Both the position numbers and the translations under genes were made by a program. 64,000 nt of DNA, taken from positions 12,766,858 through 12,830,857 of the forward strand of contig OX387190.1 of the NCBI GenBank assembly GCA_947561395.2, written 5' to 3'. The stretch's first letter is position 1; each line of letters opens with the position of its first letter. Below the pieces are notes generated by a model. The model was not told the DNA's origin. It worked only from the letters and a program-made list of their open reading frames with translations, and made no database searches. The stretch comes from Buxus sempervirens. Its lineage: Eukaryota > Streptophyta > Magnoliopsida > Buxales > Buxaceae. Positions 10,990-23,091 of the stretch are shown in pieces.

Positions 10990-11945
10990 TCTCAATTTCT
11001 ATTGGCTAAGGTACCTCTTAAGTGTACCCAAATTATCCCCTAAGAGTACGTAAAGTAACTCTTAAGAATGCTCAAGGTACCTCTCAAGTGTACCTTAAGT
11101 GTCTCCCAAGAGTACCAAAATAACCTCTTAAGTATACCCAAGATACCTCATTTCTATACTTAAGGTACCCCAAAGTATTACCCAAAGTACCCCAAAGTAT
11201 TACCCAAAGTACACCCAAGTATTACCTAAGGTATCCCCTTATGTTTACCTAAGGTATCCCCTTGCATTGCCTAAGGTACCTCACATGTATACCTAAAGTA
11301 CCCCCTTATATTACCTAAGGCACCTCACTCATATTGGCTAAGGTACCCCACTGTTTTGTCTAAGGTACCCCATTTGAATACCTAAAGTACCTCCTAATTA
11401 TACCTAAGGTACCTCACTTGTATTGCCTAAGGCATCCCTTTATTTTAACTAAAGTACCCCACTATTTTACTTAAAGTACCCCCTTGTTTACCTAAGGTAC
11501 ATTCCCTTATATAGCTAGGGTACCCCTTTTGTATAGCTAGAGTACCCCCTTATATTACTAAGGTATATCCCTTACATTACCTGGGGTATACCCTTATATT
11601 TCCTAGAAGTACTCCTCTCATATAAGTAAGGTACCCCCATTGTTTTACCTAGGGTACACCCCCTATATAGCCAAAGTACCCCCTTTGTCTCACTAAAGTA
11701 ACTCCTATATAAGTAAGGTAACCCCCCACTGTTTTCCCTAAGGTATAGCCCCTTATATAGCTAAGGTACCCCCTCTTGTAGCTAAGTTACACCCATTCTA
11801 TAACTGAGGTACACCTCCCAAGCATTCCTAAAGCATGCCTTTTGAAGTGGCTAAGGCAAACACCCCACTTAACACTAAGGTACCCCACTTAATACTAAGG
11901 TACCCCACTCGAATGACACTAAGGTAGCCCTGATATGCCTTAGGT
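10990..11945 (+). repeat. GGTACC-centred tandem repeat array in LTR U3
   Basis: About forty degenerate copies of a 20-25-bp unit built on CTAAGGTACCCC, many with the palindrome GGTACC. The array ends about 70 bp before the LTR TATA box, so it fills the region where enhancers would lie. Confidence 0.85.
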
Positions 11946-12013
11946 ACACCCTAGGGTTTAGTTGAATAAAAGCTTTGTTTAGGGGCAGATTTGAAAGACC
12001 AAAAGCTTGGGCA

Positions 12014-12020
12014 TATAAAA
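12014..12020 (+). promoter_or_regulatory. TATA box of chromovirus LTR
   Basis: TATAAAA within GGCATATAAAAAGATG, directly downstream of the GGTACC array. Transcription would start about 30 bp further on. Confidence 0.55.
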
Positions 12021-12559
12021 AGATGCCCTAATTTGTAATTAAGTGTTTGAGAATACTTCCTCTTGTCTTGATCGTATAGAACAAGAGAGAGAGTTGTGGG
12101 AGCTTGCTTCAAAGCTTCAAGAAGAAGGAGAAGAAGAGGAGAGCTAGGAGAGGAGGTTGCTTCTCCATTAACAAGTAAGTAGCAAACCCTTCCAAACAAA
12201 ATGAATTACCAAAATTCGTATTCTCTCTCTAGGGTTTGAGTTATTTGAAGAAATGATCTTGCATGTTGCTATTTGTTTCTAAAATTCGTAGGTTTTGATT
12301 GTATAATGCTTTTGCTTAGTTTCCTAATGATTTGCCATGGATTTACAACCTCTATTGATTATATTTCAGATTGGGGTTTGAGATTTGTATCTTGAATGAG
12401 GTTTCATGCGTTTGACTTGTGTTCATGTAGATTTGAGATGAATCCTTGTTTCAGAAGATGTTTTTAAGTGTGTTGGGATGTTTTGTGATCACCTACTTTG
12501 ATGTTGGAAAGGTTGTAAAGGATTTACATGAGTTTTGTGTTGAAATTAGTCAAAATACT

Positions 12560-12835
12560 TCAAAATCCCGACCCTGCGATTAATCCTGAAAGTTGGCGAT
12601 TAATCCTGAGCCAAGACCCCCAAAAATCAGATTCTGTTAAAGTAAATTGCGAAACAGGATTAATCGCCCAGGGCTAATCGCGACCTTAGCACGCGAACGT
12701 TGAACTTACCGTGCGCGCATTAGCCTTGATTTAATCTTTAGCGCGCGAACTCTAAACTTCAACGCGCGAACGTTTACCCCAGTCTTTACCTTAACGCCCG
12801 AACGTTGCCTTGTCTGTGCCTTTAACGCCCGAACA
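12560..12835 (+). repeat. CpG-rich direct and inverted repeat module in LTR leader
   Basis: In an otherwise AT-rich LTR, GCGATTAATCCTGA occurs twice and then inverted (GGATTAATCGCCC). About five GCGCGAACGTT-like copies follow (near 12693, 12737, 12761, 12794, 12824). It lies 0.55-0.82 kb downstream of the TATA box. Confidence 0.7.
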
Positions 12836-13436
12836 TTAAAGCCTGTGTTTGAGAACTCTTCACCCCTTTTCTCCTCAACCCTCTTCCAAACAACCCAAGG
12901 CTTCGGCAGAGCACCCTTATTGCTCCATTTACTTAAGTCTTTACATGTAAATAAGGTTTTACCCCCCATTTGGAACCAATAAAAATACTCCCAAGGCCCA
13001 ATTCCCAACCAATAAAAAGTCAACTTTCCAGTTTGTGCCTAAATTTCCAGTTTTCCCGATTTTCAAATAAGACCACTTTTTGAGTTTGATATCCAAATGA
13101 ATGATTCAGAAGCCCAGAAAATTCTAGATGATTTGTATACCCTCCAATAGACTATAACCAGAATTTGAGCCCCAAAATCCTTGTACATTTGTCTAGAAAA
13201 ATTCGACACCAAAAAGTCAACGTTTTCAACCAGACTTAGAATATTTTTGAGGTCCAAAACTTTTTGTCTCGGAATCCATTGAATTTTGGTATGGTGACTT
13301 ATTTGGGATTCCTAAGATCACCCCACTCACTGAAAATGTGTTTGGAGGATTTTACGACCTTCGTTTGGATTGGCTTGGATTTATGAAAACAATGTTGAAA
13401 AACTCTTATATGATTTGGCATGGCTTTTGACTTATG

Positions 13437-13560
13437 TTGTGATCTGGCGGTGGATGGGGAATTCCACTTGGCCTTGGTTGATGTGATAGTGGATGGGGAA
13501 TTCCACTTGGGTTATGTTGTGATTTGGCGGTGGATGGGGTATTCCACTTGGCCTTGGAAT
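13437..13560 (+). repeat. Three-fold tandem repeat in chromovirus LTR
   Basis: Three units of about 35-45 bp built on GTGGATGGGGAATTCCACTT, each with an internal inverted repeat (GTGGA ... TCCAC). A looser fourth copy lies near 13815. Confidence 0.7.
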
Positions 13561-14646
13561 GAGCACCGGTTATGGATTTGATTTGATTGGTTTGTTTTGA
13601 GTTGTGAGTCGTCTAATTGGACATTGTTCTTAGTGTGGATCCACAGTGAGTCTAGTAGTGTACTGGTGTTGGCTTGTTAGCGTTAATCTTCCTTGTCCAT
13701 GTAGCTTTCCACTGTGGGGAATCAGTGAGGCCCTTTCGGGGAACAGAGGTGCTGCGGCAACCACCCGTCGCGGGGAACCGGCGGGAGTTCTTGTGATTCA
13801 TATGGTTTGGTTCGGCAGATGATGGGGCATTCCTCTAGCCTTGATTAATTACTTTGGTTGTCACTTGCCAACCCATACGTGGGTGCTCCGCTTGCTGAGA
13901 TGTCCCCAGCTAGGCTTCTCTCTGTAAGTCGTGTAGGTGGCAAATGGACAGTGGACATTAACCTAATTTAGAGACACGCCAACTAACGAGTCCTAACATG
14001 ACATACTTGCAGTATTTGATTGTAATTGCCGAATTGATTTCATATATTATTCGATTGAGATGCTTTGACTTGAGATTTACATTTTATATTTGTGAATGTG
14101 ATCATGATGTTATAAAACTGCATAAACTGTTTCTATCCATGCATGTTTGCTGCTTACTGGGACTTTAAGTCTCACGCGTGTTTTGTTTTACCGGATTTGT
14201 TTTCAGATCCTCCTGGTGAGCCACGCATAGAGGGAGATCCAGACTATAGACCCGAGGACTATTACTTCTACCCACAGTAGGACTCTCTTTATGATATTGT
14301 ATTTTGTTAGTGAGTTGGAAATGGGATGTAAATATTATTTTTGGACCTATACTCTTGGAAGATATCTTTTGTATATGTCTGTATATTTGGGAAAGAGCTT
14401 GTGAGCAATTAGATGCCTTAGATGTATTTTGTATACGGATAGATATCATGTTTTGGAGATTGTAATGCAAGAAATCTTTTGTTGGATGGAAAATTTTTAC
14501 TTCCTTGCTTCTTTAGCTTATGCACTCTGATAATTACATTGTAATTGCCCAGGAAATTGTGTTTATCAGGTTCTATTGGGCCCATAAGTAGGTCTTGGGG
14601 ACGGGTCGATGCCATGATAGGGCAGACCCGGATCTGGGGCGCTACA

Positions 14647-17312
14647 TAAATAATCAGTCATGAGGTATGTGATTAATCAACGATAAAACGATGAATTCAA
14701 GTTAACAAAGCTGAATCAAAATAAGGCGATAAGAAATGTAATCATATGTAAATACCAGCAAAAAGATGTTATCGATAAATAAAACAGACGAAAGTGATAA
14801 AGCACGTGTCACTGTAGGACTCACAAAGATAATAAGTTTTTGAGAAGACATTCAACTACAAGTAATACCACCGTGCGACTTATGGGCGAAGCTACTAAGA
14901 CACTCAAGCCCGAGACATCTCCTAAGACAAGATCCGTATTCATTGACTTATTATGCACGAACTCCATAGAGTTGGCATGTACCACCAGCATGCATCCCCG
15001 AAATCAATACATGGAGATGGCCGCTTATCCACATGTATAGGGAATCACCAGCGGGGCACCGGGGTGTCCCTCCAGACATAGGACCTTCTAGAGTAAACTA
15101 ACTTGCAAAGGAAGCGCGCTCGCACATAGGAGTAACTCAACCCAAAAGAAATACCACTTATCTAACCAGCCAAAACTATGGATCCATATACAGCTAAGCC
15201 CACTGACACAAACCACGATAAAACAACATACGGGAGGACACACTACTGTAGGAGGCATACACACTTCTAAGTAAAGGATTACACATCTTTACATAGAGGA
15301 TTATACTTCCTTATAACAGAGGATTACTCATCTCTGCCGTAAAAGCTAGTATCAACTCAACCACAGGAATCGTATCACTCAACCATAAAAGAGAAACAAT
15401 TATTTTTTAAAGAGAAACAATTAAACATCATACAACATTCCAAACCATACCAAGAATTATATTAACCAAAATATCCAATTCCAAGAGAAAACCATGTCTC
15501 AATCCTTAAAAAACCCGAATAAAGACTTTTGCAGGATTACATATGCAATTTCTCAATTATATTCAAAATAAAACTCATGAATCATAAATTCATTGAAAAT
15601 CAGAGCTTATAAAATTCCAGAAACCAATATTCATATTTAAAGCTCAAACGAAAGTAATTCAAGTCTTTTTTAAAGTTTTCCTTATTAATCCCCTTACTGT
15701 AATCCAAGTTCCTATATTAATACCTAAGATAGTATCTATTTCAATTTTCTATATTTTTAAATTCCAGCATATTCTACAGACCTAAAATATAGTTTAGGAG
15801 GTAATTTTTAATCCAGAAATATAAGCTAGTATTATTCCTATTGTTGTTGCCTCCAATTTAGTCATTTTCATACTCTAACCTATCATAAGGACTTCCAATT
15901 AATTGATTATTTACCAAATTTAATTTTTATAATTTCTATACCTTAATTAGGTATTTATAAAGATGTTATAATAATTAAGTTACTAGAAAAATTATTAGAA
16001 ATTTATTTGGATTACAAAAATCCTTTAAGTCTGAATTTTCTGCATAGAGCGCCTACCCTGGTAAGCTAGGCAATCCTAGGCGCTCATACAATTTCTGCTA
16101 TAAATTTCCAGATTTTCCAATTTCGGATTTTTAGGCTTTTGCTTTGAGTTTCATTGGACTAAATTAATCCCCTAACATTATAAATTATAACTAAAGCCCT
16201 CTAGATTAATTAGTGTCAAGTAAATACCATTCCATGATTGTTTACATAATCAAACCAAGATTTCTTCATTACTTTAGCAAATCCTTCAAGAACACAAAAC
16301 TTTAAAGTATAAACCATACAATTTTATGTAAAATCCTTTTCGGCTAATCAAACTAAAGCATAATAAATCACAGAAATCAAAACCATGCAATTTCTCTAGT
16401 TTTCAAGGGTTACTACTTGCCTCATGCGCTAAATCCTTCTTCTTCTTAGAGTTACTAATTCTGGACCCAACGTCTGCTCCCAATCGCACCAACCTAGGGT
16501 TCTCCAATTCTAATCTCCACCATTCATATTGTAGATCCATCAGTCATGACCAAAACCTACAAATTTGTAGTCGATCCACCATCCGGATTTTTCCCGGTCG
16601 CAATTTGATGGAGACTGGTCGGACATCTCCAGCAACCTTCTTCTTCTCTTCTCCCTCTCTTTTCTCTCATTGTTTTTCACATGAAAAGTCTTTCTTTTAA
16701 ACCCTTCCTCTACTATTTATACTAAGCTATAAGAATCCTAAACCAACCCTAATAACCCCCTTTTAATTGGGCTAACCCAAGAGTAGTCTAATTAAAGTCT
16801 AACTCCTAATTAATTCCTACTTTTTCTCCACCTTCTATTTTTCTACCTATACTACACTAATTAAATTTTCTTATTATCTAAACCCTCCTTACAAACTAAT
16901 TTTGTACCTAACACTCACTTAAATCCTAAATATCACCTAAAACCCAAATTAGTTACTATTTCTCCCAATTAAGACCCGAAATTACCTAATTACCCTTTTT
17001 CTCACTTTATGCCTTACTTATCACTATTTTATTTCTAACTTGACTTAATAAATGATTTTCTTCTATTTTCTAATCATAATTATTATTTAATGATTGTACT
17101 TCATATATTGCCCATTTGAAAATTAACAAAATACTTTATTTTTTACCCTTCTAGGCTAATTTCCTTAAAAGTCCTTCTTTATTTACAATTTATTATTTAT
17201 TTGAATTACTTATCCTCTAAATTTTTTACTTTTTATTTTAATCACTACTTAACTCATATTTTAGTTATTTATTTGTTTATTTATTTATTATGTGAAAATT
17301 CGGGGTCTTACA
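14647..17312 (-). repeat. Part of a minus-strand LTR, older host of the chromovirus
   Basis: The right end read on the minus strand is TGTAAGACCCCGAATTTTCACA, matching the start of the solo LTR at 24225-29925. A TATAAATAG box on the minus strand lies at 16713-16721. The left end is cut by the chromovirus LTR, so this looks like an LTR split by that insertion, with the missing part outside the window. No gene is credible here; it is AT-rich with many TAATTA runs. Confidence 0.65.
16047..16085. repeat. GC-rich inverted repeat in AT-rich LTR
   Basis: GAGCGCCTA at 16047 and TAGGCGCTC at 16077 form 9-bp perfect arms around a 21-bp loop. It stands out from the AT-rich surroundings and lies about 0.65 kb downstream, in minus sense, of the LTR TATA box. 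Confidence 0.75.
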
Positions 17313-17599
17313 GATCCTCTTTACATAACACTTCTAAACCTCTTGATTAGCCACTTACCACTCTAGCAAATAATTAACCTAGCACCCATGCCAACTCAAA
17401 TTAAATTCTGAAAACATAATTCTCTACTTAGCTAGATTATAACCATCACTAAACTTAAATTATATTTCTGCTCACTTATTTTCCAGAAATTCCAAAACTG
17501 TCCTTGCTCCTCAATTATCTTGAAATTCACCAAGAAAAATCAATTAAAATTATTAATTAATCCTCACAATTAATATTAGCAAAAATTTGGGGTTTTACA
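17313..17599 (-). repeat. End fragment of a second minus-strand LTR
   Basis: Read on the minus strand, the right edge starts TGTAAAACCCCAAATTTTTGC, a typical LTR start of the same broad type. The left edge is where the 14647-17312 LTR begins, so that one probably inserted here. Only 287 bp remain visible. Confidence 0.5.
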
Positions 17600-17639
17600 T
17601 TATATGCTACAATTAAAGGTAAGGATGTGTAGTATGCAT

Positions 17640-17800
17640 GTACCACCACTAGTACTCTTTAAAAATAACTCAGATTCAGTCACATAATTCTTGATAATTT
17701 CAAAGTGGTGATACATTTTTACAATAATTGAGAATGAATGTAAGTAAAATAAGAATCATTTTCAATTATTTTAAAAAATATCACTAAAGGTTATTTTTAG
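17640..17800 (+). pseudogene. Sequence resembling the BAHD gene intron
   Basis: The order of phrases AGATTCAGTCAC, TTCTTGATAATT, GTGATAC and ATTGAGAAT parallels the intron of BAHD copy 1 (about 22020-22095: AGATTCAGCCAC, TTCTTGATAATT, GTGATACC, GTTGAGAATC). No exon is recognisable beside it. It could be a scrap of a further BAHD copy, or a shared repeat that also sits in the intron. Confidence 0.35.
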
Positions 17801-17852
17801 AAGTACCGCAAAAAACCAAATTCCCCTGAATTATGTCTCCTTTTGGTAGTAT

Positions 17853-19500
17853 TAGGGCTGGCAATGGATCGGATATATATCCTAATTCGACCCGAATCCG
17901 ATCTAAAATTACCGAATTCGGATATAGGATTTGGGTTCGAAATTAGAATACGGATCTCGGATTTCGGATCCAAAAAAATTTGGATTCGAATTCGGATATG
18001 CACGTATCCTATCCGAATAAGATCCGAACCGAAAACATACTTATATTATAGATAAACCCAACCTAGAGTCGTTAAACCATGCTTGAACCATCAAAAATTA
18101 AATCATGGTTGAACCATAACTTAAAAGAGTAAAACTAAAAATCGATTTGCCCTAACCCTAACCTTCTATTCTTTGCCGACTTTTGCCCTGCGAAATTTGT
18201 GGGTTTCCTCCCTTCATCGACTATGAAGTACGAACACCACCTCCCTTCATCAACCTTAGGAAATTTGACGGCCTCATCACCATCTTCCATCTTCTTCTTT
18301 TGATTCACTGTAGAAGTTTGAAGGAGTGACATTTGGGGGTTTTCTCCTTGATGTGCTGTTTAAAGCTTTCTGAAGACCAAGAGCTCTTAAGGTTTGCTTC
18401 ATACTTCTTCTCTTCCTGCAATATTCAGGATTATTTCCTTGTTTTTTGGGTTCATGGCTGTTGATATCGTAGAATTAGAAATTTTCTACTACTCTTATGT
18501 TCTTTCATGGTGTTGGTTTTAAGGTTACCTTCGTTGGTATTGCAGAGCTTCATCCACGCATAGAAAAACCCCTTTTCCATTCATTCCTAATTTCCTACAA
18601 AATACCCATATTTCTTTCAAATTTTCGGACCACACAGTTCTGCCCCAGACCTTTAGGTACGACTCCAATGGCTACGCCAAGAATTTTGATGGATGCAATG
18701 GATACATGACTTAGGGTTTTGTCTTTCTGTAATGGGCTGTAATATCCTATCTCATTGTATTTGTTTTGCATTGGATTGTCATTAGTATAAAGATAATTTG
18801 ATGCGGATTTTGGGTTGGGTGGTGAGGGGATCTTGCTAATTTGCAACGATGGTGAATGATGGGGGTTCCTATTATTTCTCAACGTGATTGAATTCTTGGT
18901 CTGAAGAACTGTATAGATGGAGCTACCCCAGTCATGGAAAGATCTATTAACTTCCAGAGATATTTGCAGGAATAAACGACCCCATAAGATTTCATGTTGG
19001 ACCACAGAGCACAATGTGAAGATTTTATGGTGGAGTTTAATTAGTGATGATATTAGAAAGAAGATCAGTCATGGGTGCATCAAGGTTAGATAGCATTGTC
19101 CAGCTAGTAACTCAAATGTGGTTGGAGTATTATTTCATTTAATCCATTTTATGTTCTTCTGAATGTAATAAAGATTGTAGTTGCTTGCAATGTTCAGCTC
19201 TTATTTCCTGAATCTTCCTTTTTCCGTTTTTTTTTGTGTTGAAATTTATAGTTAAATTTACTGTAATTGTTAAAATTGCTTTTTTAAGTTTCAAGTTCAA
19301 ACAGGATAGAATTCGGATTTCGGATCGAATTTGGATTTCAGATCGAATTCGAATTTCAGATATTCATTGAGTTTTGAATTCGGATTTAGGGATTAAAGAT
19401 CCATCGGATATCGGATCGAATACGGATATCGGTAAATTTTTTTCGGATCGAATTCGGATCCTAGTAGATCCATGCCATATTCGACTAATTGCCACGCCTA
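17853..19500. mobile_element. Non-autonomous hAT-like element
   Basis: The termini are imperfect inverted repeats: TAGGGCTGGCAAT at the left and, reversed, TAGGCGTGGCAAT at the right. The flanks are an 8-bp target duplication with one change (GGTAGTAT / GGTGGTAT), the size expected for hAT elements. Both ends carry dense GAATTCGGAT and GGATATCGGAT repeats (17868-18030 and 19305-19470), as is usual for subterminal transposase-binding regions. No transposase is visible in the 1.65 kb. The middle is unrecognised; short open frames there are not supported as genes. Confidence 0.82.
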
Positions 19501-19508
19501 GGTGGTAT

Positions 19509-20181
19509 CTCTCTATAACTCAATTTGTATATCATAATTATAGTTTGTATATTTACTTATATCACACAACACTTATACGTGCTTATATTTTCTTACATTT
19601 CATGTCATATTTACTAGCAGGGTGCACGTACAGTACTGCACGTAGAGAGAGGGAGTAGTTTTGTAATATGCTGCATTTTGAACGAAGAGGTAGAGTTATG
19701 ACTGTTGAAACCCCATATTAATGAAACCTTAACAGCATATGTATGGGCTTTTTGGGAAAATCATGCATAAAGCTTGGCGTGCTTCCTAAAGGGCCTCTTT
19801 GTCTTAGATATAGTATGGATTAGGTCCACACATGCTAGAAGCTGTTACCAGCCACAATTTAAAAATATATATTTCTAAGATTCCCTATCGAAACACATCA
19901 CAAGTGACCAAATTTAAATCCCATGTGATGTTTCATGTTTGAGACAGAAGAGACACGACAACGAATTACTGAAAGTGTTAGATCTGTTAGTGTTAAACTA
20001 TTGTATTGTAACACATGAACACAGGAGACTTTTTAACGAGGTTCGGTATTAACCTAATCCTCAGGACCACGTCCAGATGATGAACAATCCACTAAAGTTA
20101 AACAAAATCTTACATATACCAATGTAGACTTACACATACAAAAGACTCCCTCTTTTTCGTCGCCAATGTGTAGAAGACTCT
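19509..20181. other. Intergenic DNA, possible LTR scrap
   Basis: No gene recognised. Around 20020-20110 the run TTTTAACGAGGTTCGG followed by CCTAATCCTCAGGACCACG resembles sequence often found near copia-type LTR ends in plants. That is a weak identification. Confidence 0.35.
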
Positions 20182-21472
20182 TCTATAGTAGATTTTTGAT
20201 TTTCAAAATCCAGTGATTCAATAGCCTTGGAATAATAGTTTGGGCATATCGTTGTTGACTTGTTTTTGCTAAATTGTTTGTTTATCAGTTTAGTACCGTT
20301 TTTGATGACTTTACTGAAACCTTATTAATTAAAGAAAGAACACAAACTTCAAAACAATTGACTGATCCATCATAATTAATTATATAGGTTGCCTGTCGAA
20401 GAACCAAACTGACTACGATTCTGGTCACCGGTACGAGTCAAATGCCTTGGGTCAAACCTTTCCGCTCATTGCATTCGTAAAAGTAGCGGCACGCTCGCAA
20501 TACACCGAATCACAATATCAAGGCGCGGTCATTGACTATATGTCAGGGAAATTATGAAAATTGGTTACTTTTTGGCCTGTATTTATACAAACAGTCCATA
20601 AAGATTTCATTTTACAAAAAAGGTTACTGTTAAAAAAAAACTAAAATATAGTATCATTTCATTGTACATAAACATGCTTAAAAAATGCATTTCTGTCCAT
20701 GTAAGATGTGCTCGTATAGAAAGCTGCATGTATCCGTGATCCTTTATTTAACTATTTTTGAAAAGTTATCTTGTAATTTAATTATGATAGCCTGTTTTTA
20801 TAATTATCAACAAAAAGTGACCCTTTTATGTAATTCCAAATTATGATGGACTGTTTTTATAATTATTCACGAAAAGTGCCCCTTTTTTATAATTTTCCCT
20901 GTACAGTATCACATGCGATCAAATTTAAATCCCATATGATATTAAAGAACACCATCTTATTGATCCAAAAAATTAAAATACCATATCCCGTGGGCATAGA
21001 AACAGCAAGTCAAAGTTAAATTATTGAAACAGATAAAAGGCACATTGATTTGTCAATACAATAAACAAACACGCAATTGATTTTCCAATACAATGAACAA
21101 AAACGCAATTGAAGTTTTACGTAAAATACACACTTTGACTTGTCGTATTTGATGGCTGAAAATTCCCTTTGGCCGCAGTTTTTTGCTTTATATATCTTTG
21201 ATATTTCTTCTTCCTTCACGCAGATCGAGCTTGTAATTTAAGCTTAAGATATTGTCTCAAATTCGATTCTCCTAGGTTAGTTACTTCAATTCTATTTTCC
21301 TATAGAAGTACGTTATCTATATATATAATTAATTACACTAGCTACGACTGCAGATCTTTTACTTTCTGTATTTGGGTCTTGTTGTTCTTCATTTCTACGT
21401 ACCAAAGTATTAAAAGTAATCAAATTTAGCTGTCTTAACAATAATTTCTTCTTTGTGAAATGGTGCAGTAAA
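20182..21472 (+). promoter_or_regulatory. Upstream region of BAHD copy 1
   Basis: This region is duplicated almost intact upstream of copy 2 (61268-62565). A TATA box (TTATATAT) lies at 21188-21195, about 280 bp before the ATG. CCTAG/GTTAGT near 21272 and GGTGCAG near 21462-21468 could bound a 5'-UTR intron, which is a guess. No other gene is seen. Confidence 0.6.
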
Positions 21473-23091
21473 ATGGGATTTTCTAATAGAGTTGAGGAAA
21501 TGTTTCCAATAAAGAAGATGGAACCTATCATGATTCGTCCCGCAAGGAAAACACCAAAGGGCAATTATTTCTTATCAAATATGGAGCAAAATTTGTATTA
21601 TGATAGTGAATTCATATATGGTTTCAAGGTGGGAAATGGAGGAAAAAGAAGTACTGATACTGTGTATGAGGTGATGAAAGGTTCCTTGGCTGAGGCTTTG
21701 GTTCATTTCTATCTTTAGCAGGGCGTGTTATCATGGATGCAGATGAAAAATTTGTTGTAGACTGCACGGGAGAAGGAGTGCCATTTGTGGAAGCACAGGT
21801 TGAGACCAAGATGGATGTGTTGGGTGATATTTCATTTATAGGTTCTGCCATGCTTCCGCAACTTATTTATTCTCCCGAGGGAGCAATCACTGTTTTCGAC
21901 AAACCTCCTCTTACACTACAGGTAAACCTTTTTACTTTGTCCACGAGTACTATTTAAAAGAAAAAAAAAAAAACAGAAAAAGAAAAAATTGGTACTAAGT
22001 GGTATTTTTGAAAATAATTTAGATTCAGCCACTAAGTTCTTGATAATTAAGAATTAGTGATACCTTTTCAAAATAGTTGAGAATCATTGAATATATCTAA
22101 TCTTGTTTAGTTAATAAAAATGATTATTTCATAACAGATTTCAGCCTTGTTGAATCTTCAGGTAACAAGGTTCGAGTGCGGAGGATTTGTTCTTGGAGTG
22201 TCTATATGCAGCTTATTGTGTGATGGAAACTCGTTCGGAGAGTTCATAGTTTCTTGGTCTGAAATTGCTAGGGGCTTACCTTTAACATCTCCTCCATTTC
22301 TGGATAGATCCATATTGAGAGCTAGACAACCTCCTAAGATTGAGTTTCCCCATCATGAATTTTCAAAGAAAAAGGGTCGTGATGTCATGTGGATGACCAA
22401 AGAGATGCCATTGACTCCTCCATTAATGGCCGTGTGGTCCTTTTGCTTCAATCCCAAATTATTGACTCAAATGAAATCACACTTAATCATGAATGATCCC
22501 TCCATAAGGTTCCCAACAACCTTTGAACTTGTTACAGCTTTAGTGTGGCGTAATCGAACCAAAGCACTTAAAATAGAACCAAGCTGTAAGGTTAGGATGA
22601 TGATTTGCGTAGACCTGAGGAAGAAAATTGGTGGAATGTTTCCAAAAGGCTATTTTGGCATTGGTGTAGCAAATATTATGTGTTACTGCGATGCAAGTGA
22701 CTTGGTTCAGAAACCGCTATCATTTGCAATAAAATTGATTCAAGACACCATAAGCTCGGTGACCAAAGCCTATGTTCAGTCCTTTATCGACTATTTTGAA
22801 GCTACAAGAAGTGACATTGAATTTGAAAATACATGCTCTATTACTAAACTGCACAGGCTGCCCCTTTATGAATCAAATTTTGGTTGGGGGCACCCTACAC
22901 AAGTTGCACCTGCAGCATCGTTACATGAAGAAATTTATTATCTTTCTCAAGGTAAAGATAGTGAGAACATAGTGTTATCTCTGAGTCTGCCCGCATTTGC
23001 TATGAAGATCTTTCAGGAATTGATGCAATCAGAATTCAACCAAGACCATGCACATCTTCCAAGCATTGATAGACCAAGACCACGCCTTTGA
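21473..23091 (+). pseudogene. BAHD acyltransferase (HHT1/ASFT-like), copy 1
   Basis: Related to plant BAHD acyltransferases, nearest by recall to omega-hydroxyacid/fatty-alcohol hydroxycinnamoyl transferases, which use CoA thioesters to build suberin-type esters. Exon 1 is 21473-21921 and exon 2 is 22162-23091, with a 240-bp GT-AG phase-0 intron. Exon 1 is one base shorter than in copy 2: near 21712 a C is missing in the stretch coding for HFYPLAGR, so the frame ends early at 21718. Exon 2 stays open to its stop. The active-site HXXXDG is SLLCDG here (Ser codon 22210-22212 in place of His), and DFGWG is NFGWG (22876). Hence it is probably inactive twice over. An alternative is that exon 2 alone is still translated, which is unlikely. 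Confidence 0.88.

Larger units (their letters stand above)
10122..14646 (+). mobile_element. Tekay/Del-like chromovirus remnant (3' part)
   Basis: The 3' end of a Ty3/gypsy chromovirus, interrupted on its left by Tat/Ogre copy 1. It keeps the integrase C-terminus with chromodomain, a polypurine stretch near 10796-10807 and a complete 3' LTR. The rest lies left of the window. The coding remnant is broken in at least one place. It was present before copy 1 arrived. Confidence 0.88.
10808..14646 (+). repeat. 3' LTR (3.8 kb) of the chromovirus
   Basis: Starts TGTAAAACCCCGACCCGG just after the purine stretch and ends GGATCTGGGGCGCTACA, giving 3839 bp. The 3' target duplication would be TAAAT (14647-14651). 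It contains a GGTACC-rich array, a TATA box at 12014-12020, a GC-rich repeat module at about 12560-12835 and a three-fold repeat at 13437-13560. Small open frames inside it are not credible genes. Confidence 0.9.

Noticed and set aside
18150-18166. Telomeric repeat
   Set aside because: Only about two units of CCCTAA, inside a hAT element; too short for an interstitial telomere.
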